From contig DLYJ01000110.1 of the NCBI GenBank assembly GCA_003447785.1, positions 1 through 16,520 on the forward strand: a stretch of DNA of 16,520 bases, written 5' to 3'. The notes beneath the pieces are model-generated. The model did no database searches. It was not told the origin of the DNA and saw only the letters and a list, made by a program, of their open reading frames with translations. Position 1 is the first letter of the stretch, and every line of letters starts with the position of its first letter. Position numbers and translations under genes: made by a program. Positions 7,611 to 13,548 of the stretch are shown in pieces. Source of the stretch: Treponema sp. Its GTDB lineage: Bacteria > Spirochaetota > Spirochaetia > Treponematales > Treponemataceae.

Positions 7611-7638
7611 AAAAACTCCGCGTTAAAAACTCCGCGTT
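7611..7638. repeat. 14-bp tandem repeat in the lipoprotein leader
   Basis: Two exact head-to-tail copies of AAAAACTCCGCGTT (7611-7624 and 7625-7638) lie between the terminator and the SD of the large lipoprotein gene. No promoter-like hexamers are visible within them. Confidence 0.9.
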
Positions 7639-7652
7639 AGCGGCGCTGCATG

Positions 7653-7689
7653 AAAAAAAAGGGTACCGGGTCAAATGAACCCAATACCC
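7653..7689 (-). terminator. Intrinsic terminator, or attenuator in the lipoprotein leader
   Basis: On the minus strand an 11-bp stem (GGGTATTGGGT with ACCCGGTACCC, two G-U pairs; 7679-7689 with 7661-7671) with a 7-nt loop is followed directly by eight U residues (7653-7660). It lies 45 bp past the esterase stop, so it can end that transcript. It also lies just downstream of a near-consensus promoter (7703-7731) that points at the lipoprotein gene. Confidence 0.85.
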
Positions 7690-7702
7690 ACTTTTAACAT
7701 AA

Positions 7703-7731
7703 ATTATAATCCTGATTCAGAATTATTTCAA
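7703..7731 (-). promoter_or_regulatory. Near-consensus promoter between esterase and lipoprotein genes
   Basis: On the minus strand, TTGAAA (7726-7731), exactly 17 bp, then TATAAT (7703-7708). It starts 4 bp past the esterase stop codon. The predicted start near 7696 gives a leader of about 98 nt to the lipoprotein ATG, with the terminator hairpin at its 5' end. Confidence 0.7.
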
Positions 7732-7734
7732 TTT

Positions 7735-8940
7735 TTATTTTCCAAAAGTTTTGTCCAGCCAGTCAAAAGTGGCCTTCTGCTGGGCCGGTTTGTATTCATG
7801 ATACATGCCCGGAACCATTTCTGTTACGAGCTTGTCTTCTGCACCGTTTGCGGCCCAGATTTTGTGAACTTTTGCAAAGGCTTCGTTAACACCTTCAACC
7901 GGGTTAACACCGTCAAGTTCGCCTGCAACAAAGTACATTGGTTTTGGAGCGGCAAGACCTGCTACATCTGGATAGTCCAGGAATTTTGCGATGGTCGGGT
8001 GCAGCATACTGAATGCACTGTTACCCTTGAGCTGACCGTCGCCTTCTACGATGTGGCCTTTCATTGTTCCAAACCAGCAAACGCTTACTGCGGCAGTAAT
8101 ATCATCACTGATTGCGGCAAGCTGCCATGAGCGGAAACCACCCATACTAAAGCCGATACATGCAACCTTTGATTTGTCTACCTGAGGAAGGCTTGCAAGG
8201 AATTTTGCGGCGCGGCAGTCTTCCTGAGCGATAATGCCGGCAAAACTTGTTCCCATGTTAAAGAGGTTTGAACCAAGTGACTGCTGGCTTCCTGTGCTGA
8301 ATCCCTTTACAGAGCGGTCGCCCCATCCGAGAGCGTCAAAACTCAATACTACGTATCCGCGTTTTGCAAGTTCATCACCCGGATAGATTCCGTTTCCTTT
8401 GCTGTCTTTGCCAAAGTATGAATCACACCAGCTTTCTGATCTCTTAAGGCGTTCTGCAACTTCCGGTTCCTTACCAAAAGCCTTAACCATTTTTTCCTTA
8501 CCGATTACAAAGTTTGAACCGTGATCGTGGAGCATCAGTGCAGCCGGGAATGTTGCATTTTTCTTTCCTTTTGGAACAAGAAGGTAAGCAAGTACGCGGC
8601 TGTCCCGTGAAATATTGAATACGATTTTCTGAGCTGTGTAGCCGTCGCGCTTTTCCGTTTCAAGAACAACCATATCAAAAGGAGTGTTATCCTCTTCCTG
8701 AATTATGAGTTCGCGGGCCTTGGCAAGGCCGTCTTTTTTCCACTGGGCCGGGTCTACACCGTCTTTATAGCCCATAGAAAATGTCCAGCGGTTTTTGATT
8801 GATTCGTAGAATGTCGGAAGACATCTGTCGCTGGCATTGATTTCCTGTTTTACATATTCTTTGTTGTCTTTTGCAGTAAGATTAAAGCAAACAGAAGCAA
8901 AAAGTAAAAAAGCAGCTGAAATTCTGATTAACTTTTTCAT
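7735..8940 (-). CDS. Exported alpha/beta-hydrolase, acetyl-xylan-esterase-like
   Basis: The 401-residue protein has a signal peptide (hydrophobic 9-22, likely cut after LTA, residue 23). The alpha/beta-hydrolase core is complete: oxyanion-type HDHG at 138-141, nucleophile elbow GFSMGG with Ser265, acid in GELDG with Asp343, and catalytic His381 in MYHEY. The layout resembles the large abhydrolase/acetyl xylan esterase group (Abhydrolase_7-like) that deacylates plant polysaccharides or sugar esters. That would fit a gut or rumen spirochaete, but the substrate is inferred. The SD GGAGG (8946-8950) is well placed. The gene follows psd by 84 bp on the same strand and ends before an intrinsic terminator. 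A perfect dyad (8954-8968) lies immediately upstream of its SD. Confidence 0.82.
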   Translation of the reverse strand: MKKLIRISAAFLLFASVCFNLTAKDNKEYVKQEINASDRCLPTFYESIKNRWTFSMGYKDGVDPAQWKKDGLAKARELIIQEEDNTPFDMVVLETEKRDGYTAQKIVFNISRDSRVLAYLLVPKGKKNATFPAALMLHDHGSNFVIGKEKMVKAFGKEPEVAERLKRSESWCDSYFGKDSKGNGIYPGDELAKRGYVVLSFDALGWGDRSVKGFSTGSQQSLGSNLFNMGTSFAGIIAQEDCRAAKFLASLPQVDKSKVACIGFSMGGFRSWQLAAISDDITAAVSVCWFGTMKGHIVEGDGQLKGNSAFSMLHPTIAKFLDYPDVAGLAAPKPMYFVAGELDGVNPVEGVNEAFAKVHKIWAANGAEDKLVTEMVPGMYHEYKPAQQKATFDWLDKTFGK

Positions 8941-8953
8941 TAAAATCCTCCAG

Positions 8954-8977
8954 GGTTCAATTTGAACCTGAATTCAG
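8954..8977. promoter_or_regulatory. Overlapping palindromes upstream of the esterase SD
   Basis: GGTTCAA-T-TTGAACC (8954-8968) is a perfect 7-bp dyad, and CTGAATTCAG (8968-8977) is a perfect 10-bp palindrome sharing its edge. They sit 4-30 bp upstream of the SD of the esterase gene. They could be an operator or an mRNA hairpin controlling ribosome access. No convincing -35/-10 pair was found between psd and this gene. Confidence 0.4.
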
Positions 8978-9024
8978 AATAAGGGAAGATTTTGAATAAA
9001 AAAATATAAAATCTAATTATTTGG

Positions 9025-9870
9025 TTATAGTTTTGTACCAATCTGCTGGCCGTAGAGCACGCGGTACTCCCTGCCGTCCTTTGTAGCTTCAACAACTTCC
9101 GGGAGAAGACTGATTTTTCCCTTTTCAAAGAGCATTACAATAGTTGAACCGTGCAGATCAAAGTAACCTTTTTCCTGTCCCTTTGTAAAAGTTCCGCCGT
9201 TGAGGTGGTTAACGATACCTCCCACGCTGAAGGCACCAACTTCAATCTGGGCAACGTCGCCAAATTCAGCAGTATGAAGAATTGTCCAGCTGCGGCGGTT
9301 TTTGGTATAAACACGGATGTTTTCACAGGTAACCGGCTGCACCGAATACAGTTTTCCCCTGATAAAATGGTTTTCTTCCTGGCTTCCGCTGTCGATGTAG
9401 CAGAAACGGTGGTAGTCGTTTGCGCACAGGCGGAAAATCAGGCAGTCGCCGTCAAGGAATTTTTCGTCAAACGCGTCGGATTCAAAAAAATCCCTGAGAG
9501 TATAATCAAAGCCTTTTACGTTAAATGTTGAATCTTTACTGATTTTATAAACGCTCAGAAAACTGTCGGAAGGCGAAATCAAATGACCTTCCGTCACATC
9601 AACGGCAATGTTTTCATTCTTTCGTGTAAAAAAGTCGTTGAAGGATTTGAATTTACGGCCTTCAAAGGCGCTCATGTCGATATTGTTCTTTTTAATGAAT
9701 CCCGGAATGATTCCCCTGGAAAAAGGGCTTCGCAAAAAGACACCCAGAATTTTTGGCACCTGAAGAAAAAGAATTACATTGTACAAAAATCTTCCAAAAG
9801 CTGATTTGCTTAAAAATTCAACAGAAGCGTCGTTTTTTGGCTGATCGCCGAAGGCAGTTAAGTTTTCCAT
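9025..9870 (-). CDS. psd: Phosphatidylserine decarboxylase proenzyme
   Basis: This 281-residue proenzyme converts phosphatidylserine to phosphatidylethanolamine at the membrane. Visible motifs: FKSFNDFFTRK (74-84), typical of the clostridial-type family; SPSDS with the catalytic Asp at about 102; DYHRF with His154; and the self-cleavage site HGST (Gly241-Ser242), where Ser becomes the pyruvoyl group and splits the beta and alpha chains. The frame stays open to 9954, which would overlap the start codon of the divergent ABC gene. I chose Met at 9870 because an extended -10 (TGcTATGAT) ends 7 bp upstream with a -35 at 9901-9906, and neither longer start has a well-placed SD. Met at 9882 is the alternative. 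No phosphatidylserine synthase gene is adjacent. Confidence 0.9.
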   Translation of the reverse strand: MENLTAFGDQPKNDASVEFLSKSAFGRFLYNVILFLQVPKILGVFLRSPFSRGIIPGFIKKNNIDMSAFEGRKFKSFNDFFTRKNENIAVDVTEGHLISPSDSFLSVYKISKDSTFNVKGFDYTLRDFFESDAFDEKFLDGDCLIFRLCANDYHRFCYIDSGSQEENHFIRGKLYSVQPVTCENIRVYTKNRRSWTILHTAEFGDVAQIEVGAFSVGGIVNHLNGGTFTKGQEKGYFDLHGSTIVMLFEKGKISLLPEVVEATKDGREYRVLYGQQIGTKL

Positions 9871-9877
9871 AAGAAAA

Positions 9878-9906
9878 ATCATAGCATAATTCCGGCCCTC
9901 TGCAAA
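9878..9906 (-). promoter_or_regulatory. psd promoter, probably leaderless
   Basis: On the minus strand, TTTGCA (9901-9906), 17 bp, then extended -10 TGcTATGAT (hexamer 9878-9883). Only 7 bp separate the hexamer from the ATG at 9870, and no SD is present for that start. Confidence 0.55.
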
Positions 9907-9933
9907 CTGTCCCCGATGTACCAAAAAGTAGCG

Positions 9934-9950
9934 ATTCAATATAATTGAAT
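9934..9950 (+). promoter_or_regulatory. Dyad-covered -10 of the ModF-like gene
   Basis: ATTCAAT-ATA-ATTGAAT is a perfect 7-bp dyad with a 3-bp centre. It contains a consensus TATAAT (9940-9945) ending 7 bp before the ATG at 9953. There is no SD, and the -35 (TGTACC, 9917-9922) is weak. Together this suggests a leaderless message whose promoter could be covered by a dimeric regulator. Confidence 0.5.
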
Positions 9951-9952
9951 TC

Positions 9953-11545
9953 ATGGACAGTCAGACAATCGTTAACTTAGAGAATGTAAGAATTCAGGAT
10001 ACAAAGGAAACAAAAATCGCTTCCCTCAGCTGGCAGATGAATGCGGGAGAAGCATGGCTCGTAATCGGAGCAAACGGAGGCGGCAAGGCAGATTTTCTTG
10101 ACGGTCTTGCAGGAACAAAACAGATTTTACGCAACAAAGATAATTCAATTGTAAATGTTTTTGACGGCAGCGCAGAAGTTGTAAGTCTTGAACGTGCAGC
10201 CCGCTTAATCGAAGAAGAGCGCGAGCTGGACGAAAGCGAATACATGGACAAAATCGACGAGGGCCGCACCGGACGCAGGTTTATATGCGAAGTTCTTGGC
10301 GGCCCGGATGCCAGACACAGAAATTTACCCTTACCGGCAATTGCAGACAGGCTGGAAACCCTTCCGGAAATAAAACTCTGCGGAATCGAAAAAATTCTCG
10401 ACCGCGGCTTAAAATTCATGTCCACTGGCGAAATCAGGCGAACCCTCTTGTGCCGCGCCCTTTTGTCAAAGAAAAAACTTTTGATTTTGAGCGATCCTTT
10501 TGCGGGCCTGGACATTCAGAGCCGCACGATTCTGCTGGACTTTTTTAAAACAATTGTGCGCCACCACGCAAACGGTCCCACAGGAACTTCTGTAATCATG
10601 GCAATGGAACGCTATCACGAAATTCCGGACACAATTACAAATGTTCTTGAATTCAAAAATAAGGAAGTTTCATTTTGCGGAACAAAGACTGATTACGAAA
10701 AACTCCTCGCCGAACGCAGCAAAAAAGAAGCCGCAGAAAAAGAAGCAAAACGCCTGGCATTTATAAATGATTTAAAGACGATTCAAATTGAATACGCAAA
10801 AACCACAGGCAAGGCCCCGGCTTCGGACGCAGGCGCAGACGGCACGGGCAGTCTGATTCAAATGACGGATGTAAATGTGGGCTGGGACGACCATCAGGTT
10901 CTCCACAACTTTAACTGGACAGTAAACCCTCAGGAACACTGGCTCATCCGCGGACCCAACGGCTCGGGCAAAACCACCCTCCTGGAACTGATTACCGGCG
11001 ACAACCATCAGGTTTTCTGCAACGATGTAAGACTCTTCGGGCGCCGCCGGGGAACAGGCGAATCCATCTGGGACATCAAAAAAAATCTCGGAATCGTAAG
11101 CTACCGCCTTCATGTTGAATACAGAATGGTGGGAGGAACGGATCTGGAAGGCGTAATAATTTCAGGCTTTCATGATTCAATCGGATTATACGAGCAGAAA
11201 AGTGACGTTGAACGCTCACTTGCCCGCAAATGGCTTGAGCTGGGCGGATTTCTGGACCGTGCAAACGATAATTTCAATTCATTGAGTTACGGCGAACAGC
11301 GCGCAATTTTAATTCTGCGTGCGGCAGTAAAGCAGCCAAAGATTCTGATTCTCGATGAACCATGCCACGGTCTGGACGAAAATTACCGCACAAACATTCT
11401 GAGCCTTCTGGAAACAGTTGCTTCAACAGGAACTACAACCCTGCTCCATGTAACACATGACCCCACCGAACAGATTGCGGCCGAAAAACACATTCTGGAG
11501 CTGCTCCCGGGCCAGGACCCGATGTACAGGGTAATTGAAGAGTGA
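9953..11545 (+). CDS. modF: Two-domain ABC ATPase resembling ModF
   Basis: The 530-residue soluble protein holds two ABC ATPase domains and no membrane segment. It aligns by eye with E. coli ModF (PhrA/YlmA-like group), e.g. STGEIRRTLLCRALLS and LFGRRRGTGESIWDIKKNLG. The C-terminal domain is complete: Walker A GPNGSGKT (334-341), signature LSYGE (444-448), Walker B LILDEP (465-470) and His502. The N-terminal domain is degenerate: Walker A GANGGGKA (39-46) has lost the final Ser/Thr, Walker B reads LILSDP (177-182) instead of LILDEP, and no H-loop His is seen after it, although its signature STGE (157-160) is intact. A charged helix (about 253-280) links the halves. The exact role of ModF is unclear, and no molybdate genes are nearby. 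Start: ATG 9953; see the dyad and -10 just upstream. Confidence 0.85.
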   Translation: MDSQTIVNLENVRIQDTKETKIASLSWQMNAGEAWLVIGANGGGKADFLDGLAGTKQILRNKDNSIVNVFDGSAEVVSLERAARLIEEERELDESEYMDKIDEGRTGRRFICEVLGGPDARHRNLPLPAIADRLETLPEIKLCGIEKILDRGLKFMSTGEIRRTLLCRALLSKKKLLILSDPFAGLDIQSRTILLDFFKTIVRHHANGPTGTSVIMAMERYHEIPDTITNVLEFKNKEVSFCGTKTDYEKLLAERSKKEAAEKEAKRLAFINDLKTIQIEYAKTTGKAPASDAGADGTGSLIQMTDVNVGWDDHQVLHNFNWTVNPQEHWLIRGPNGSGKTTLLELITGDNHQVFCNDVRLFGRRRGTGESIWDIKKNLGIVSYRLHVEYRMVGGTDLEGVIISGFHDSIGLYEQKSDVERSLARKWLELGGFLDRANDNFNSLSYGEQRAILILRAAVKQPKILILDEPCHGLDENYRTNILSLLETVASTGTTTLLHVTHDPTEQIAAEKHILELLPGQDPMYRVIEE

Positions 11546-11553
11546 CCTGCCGG

Positions 11554-11576
11554 TGCGGCCGGTGGGGCTGGCCGCA
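11554..11576 (+). terminator. GC-rich hairpin after the ModF-like gene
   Basis: TGCGGCC (11554-11560) pairs perfectly with GGCCGCA (11570-11576) around a 9-nt loop, 8 bp past the stop. No U-tract follows, so it is at best a weak or factor-assisted terminator. Confidence 0.35.
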
Positions 11577-11589
11577 TTGTGAAAAGGGC

Positions 11590-11620
11590 AAAAAAAATCC
11601 CGCCACGCTAAGTGACGGGA
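11590..11620 (-). terminator. Intrinsic terminator of the small membrane-protein gene
   Basis: On the minus strand, TCCCGTCAC (11612-11620) pairs with GTGGCGGGA (11598-11606), with one G-U pair and a 5-nt loop, followed by eight U residues (11590-11597). It lies about 40 bp past the stop codon. Confidence 0.85.
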
Positions 11621-11659
11621 CTGCCAAATTTTCAGTTCCTTGCGGAATAATTAACTAAA

Positions 11660-11842
11660 TTAGAATATTGCGCGGAAAAGGCTTCCGATTGGATCAAGAT
11701 CCAAGAGCAATACATCGAACAGGAAGTATACGCCAAAACCTACTGCTGTAATCAAAGCGAGTGAAAGTACTCCGAGGATTGCCTGTACTACTACTGGAAG
11801 TTTATCAAATTTAGATGTGCTGTCTTTTTCTACTGATGCCAT
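11660..11842 (-). CDS. 60-residue membrane protein of unknown function
   Basis: The protein starts MASVEKDSTSKFDKLP. It has a long hydrophobic stretch at about residues 17-47 (VVVQAILGVLSLALITAVGF then GVYFLFDVLLL), enough for one long or two tight membrane segments, and ends SLFRAIF. The ATG at 11842 is chosen because GGGGG lies 5 nt upstream; an upstream in-frame TTG (11854) would destroy that SD. Independent support that it is a real gene comes from a strong promoter (11880-11908), a perfect dyad over it, and an intrinsic terminator downstream. It has some resemblance in size and layout to SecE or other small inner-membrane subunits, but no motif confirms this. Confidence 0.75.
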   Translation of the reverse strand: MASVEKDSTSKFDKLPVVVQAILGVLSLALITAVGFGVYFLFDVLLLDLDPIGSLFRAIF

Positions 11843-11866
11843 AATGTCCCCCAAAAAAGGTATTTC

Positions 11867-11886
11867 TTACAATACGGTTATTGTAA
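11867..11886. promoter_or_regulatory. 20-bp perfect dyad, probable operator
   Basis: TTACAATA-N4-TATTGTAA is a perfect 8+8 inverted repeat covering the -10 and transcription start of the small membrane-protein gene. This is the classic position for a repressor site. I cannot assign the regulator family. Confidence 0.6.
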
Positions 11887-11908
11887 ACTGTCAGGCCGAT
11901 ACCGTCAA
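11880..11908 (-). promoter_or_regulatory. Strong promoter of the small membrane-protein gene
   Basis: On the minus strand, TTGACG (11903-11908), 17-bp spacer, TACAAT (11880-11885). This gives a leader of about 30 nt containing the GGGGG SD. Confidence 0.75.
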
Positions 11909-11937
11909 GTGAACAAAACAGTTCTTTTCTTGTACTC

Positions 11938-11967
11938 TTTAAAGGAATCGGCATTTAGTGATAAAAT
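11938..11967 (+). promoter_or_regulatory. Candidate promoter of the DUF711 gene
   Basis: TTTAAA (11938-11943), 18-bp spacer and an extended -10 TGaTAAAAT (hexamer 11962-11967). The leader to the ATG would be about 57 nt and ends in a GGAGG SD (12020-12024). Confidence 0.5.
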
Positions 11968-12030
11968 CCGTTAATCACACCGTGTTAAGTCCGCGCATTT
12001 TCCGGGCAGCCGGTGTTCTGGAGGAACTTT

Positions 12031-13392
12031 ATGCTTTTTACCCCTGTTGAAATTCAGGAAACAGTAAATATGTTTTTGCGCCACAAACTTGATGTGCGCT
12101 GCATCACAATGGGAATTTCTCTTTTAGACTGTGCAGACGGGGATTCAAAAAAATCCTGCCAAAAAATCTACGACAAAATAATGAAAAAAGCTGGAAATCT
12201 CGTAAAAGTCGGACAGGATATCGAAAAAGAACTTGGTGTTCCTATCATCAACAAACGCGTTTCCGTAACTCCGATTTCTCTCGTTGCCGCAGCAAGCAAT
12301 GCAAAATCTTATGTTGAATACTGCAAAACCCTGGATAAATGTGCCAAAGAACTTGGAATTAACTTTATCGGAGGCTTCAGTGCACTCGTCCAGAAAGGAA
12401 TTACACCTGCTGATCGAATTCTAATCGATTCAATTCCGGAAGCCCTTGCAACCACTGATTTTGTCTGCTCAAGCGTGAATGTAGGTTCAACAAAAAGCGG
12501 AATCAACATGGACGCCGTAAAACTCATGGGCGAAACCATCAAAAAAACTGCCGAAGCAAGCAAAGACTGCGCTGTTAACGGCTGTTCAAAACTCGTCGTA
12601 TTCTGCAACGCCCCGGAAGACAACCCGTTCATGGCAGGCGCCTTCCACGGACCGGGCGAAGCTGACGCAGTCATCAACGTCGGTGTTTCGGGACCGGGCG
12701 TAATTCTTGCCGCAGCCCGGGACTATAAGGGCCGCCCGATTAACGAACTTGCCGAAGGTATCAAAAAAATGGCATTCAAGATTACCCGCCTCGGTCAGCT
12801 CGTCGGTACAGAAGCTGCAAACCGTCTTGGAGTTGGTTTTGGTATTCTAGACCTCTCGCTTGCACCTACTCCGGCAGTTGGAGATAGCGTTGCACGCATC
12901 CTCGAGGAAATCGGCCTCGAAAGCGCAGGCTGTCCCGGCACCACAGCGGCCCTTGCAATGCTTACAGACATGGTTAAAAAAGGCGGCGTAATGGCAAGCA
13001 CTTCTGTGGGAGGTTTGTCTGGAGCCTTTATTCCTGTAAGCGAAGACGAGGGAATGATTAATGCGGTTAAACAGGGTTCTATCTGTCTGGAAAAGCTCGA
13101 AGCAATGACAACAGTCTGCTCTGTCGGTCTGGACATGATTGCGATTCCGGGAGATACACCGGCTACGACAATTTCAGGAATTATGGCCGATGAATTTGCA
13201 ATCGGTATGGTTAACAATAAAACTACGGCGGTAAGACTTATTCCATCTCCTGGCAAAAAGGCAGGCGACTGGGTTGAATTTGGCGGTCTTTTGGGTGGAT
13301 GTCCTGTAATGCCTGTAAGCAAGTTTAGCTGTGCAGACTTTATCAACCGCGGGGGAAGAATTCCTGCTCCCATACATAGTTTTAGAAACTAA
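12031..13392 (+). CDS. DUF711/UPF0210 (PFL-like) family protein
   Basis: This 453-residue protein is recognisable as the UPF0210/DUF711 family, distantly related in fold to pyruvate formate-lyase-type proteins. Typical stretches are [13 protein letters not shown] (22-34), [13 protein letters not shown] (111-123), [16 protein letters not shown] (147-162), [20 protein letters not shown] and the C-terminal [13 protein letters not shown]. The ATG is chosen for its GGAGG SD 6 nt upstream; an in-frame GTG at 12013 lies upstream of that SD and is less likely. The biochemical role is not established. In many Firmicutes the gene follows a small ACT-domain gene (UPF0237) that may sense an amino acid. 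Here the upstream neighbour is the divergent small membrane-protein gene, so the partner is missing. The last codons and the stop lie in a perfect inverted repeat. Confidence 0.9.
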   Translation: MLFTPVEIQETVNMFLRHKLDVRCITMGISLLDCADGDSKKSCQKIYDKIMKKAGNLVKVGQDIEKELGVPIINKRVSVTPISLVAAASNAKSYVEYCKTLDKCAKELGINFIGGFSALVQKGITPADRILIDSIPEALATTDFVCSSVNVGSTKSGINMDAVKLMGETIKKTAEASKDCAVNGCSKLVVFCNAPEDNPFMAGAFHGPGEADAVINVGVSGPGVILAAARDYKGRPINELAEGIKKMAFKITRLGQLVGTEAANRLGVGFGILDLSLAPTPAVGDSVARILEEIGLESAGCPGTTAALAMLTDMVKKGGVMASTSVGGLSGAFIPVSEDEGMINAVKQGSICLEKLEAMTTVCSVGLDMIAIPGDTPATTISGIMADEFAIGMVNNKTTAVRLIPSPGKKAGDWVEFGGLLGGCPVMPVSKFSCADFINRGGRIPAPIHSFRN

Positions 13393-13419
13393 AACTATGT
13401 ATCGGAACTAAAACTATGT
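13372..13419. repeat. 14-bp perfect inverted repeat plus third copy at the DUF711 stop
   Basis: ATACATAGTTTTAG (13372-13385) pairs perfectly with CTAAAACTATGTAT (13389-13402) across an AAA loop, and the DUF711 stop codon (13390-13392) lies in the second arm. A third arm, CTAAAACTATGT, follows as a direct repeat at 13408-13419 (19-bp period). No U-tract follows. Confidence 0.85.
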
Positions 13420-13427
13420 GTATTTAT

Positions 13428-13521
13428 GCGCCAGGGATAGTAGTGGCCCGCTATAAGCGGGGTGCTTGGCACCGAAGGCGCGTTGACGCCGTAGCCACGA
13501 ATAGCCCGACCTCGCCATTTT
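13428..13521. repeat. Multi-branched palindromic element, left part (right part 14950-14971)
   Basis: This non-coding stretch folds into nested stems. Three hairpins, CCGCT-ATA-AGCGG (13448-13460), GGTGC-TTG-GCACC (13461-13473) and GGCG-N6-CGCC (13477-13490), are enclosed by GTGGC/GCCAC (13443-13447 with 13494-13498) and by GGG/CCC (13434-13436 with 13505-13507). The remaining arms are completed only across the insertion sequence: CCTCGCC (13510-13516) with GGCGAGG (14958-14964), and outermost GCGCC (13428-13432) with GGCGC (14966-14970). The intact element would be roughly 110-115 nt. It may be a dispersed palindromic repeat, a structured RNA or an elaborate terminator for the DUF711 gene. 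No protein is encoded. Confidence 0.65.
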
Positions 13522-13548
13522 TGAAGTGTACCCCAAATTTTGTACACT

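Noticed and set aside
7675..8130. Plus-strand 151-residue open frame
   Set aside because: It lies antisense to the esterase C-terminus with its catalytic motifs, starts inside the terminator hairpin and has no SD.
9025..9954. Longer psd start at 9954
   Set aside because: It would overlap the start codon of the divergent ABC gene, add 28 residues unlike the family N-terminus, and lacks an SD; a promoter sits inside that extension.
12795..13373. Minus-strand 192-residue open frame rich in Pro, Ser and Ile
   Set aside because: It is an antisense shadow of the DUF711 gene, whose codon use leaves the complement open; no SD or recognisable motif.
13428..13521. tRNA gene, because of the cloverleaf-like fold
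   Set aside because: Stem lengths are wrong for acceptor, D, anticodon and T arms; there is no TTCGA T-loop and no plausible anticodon loop.
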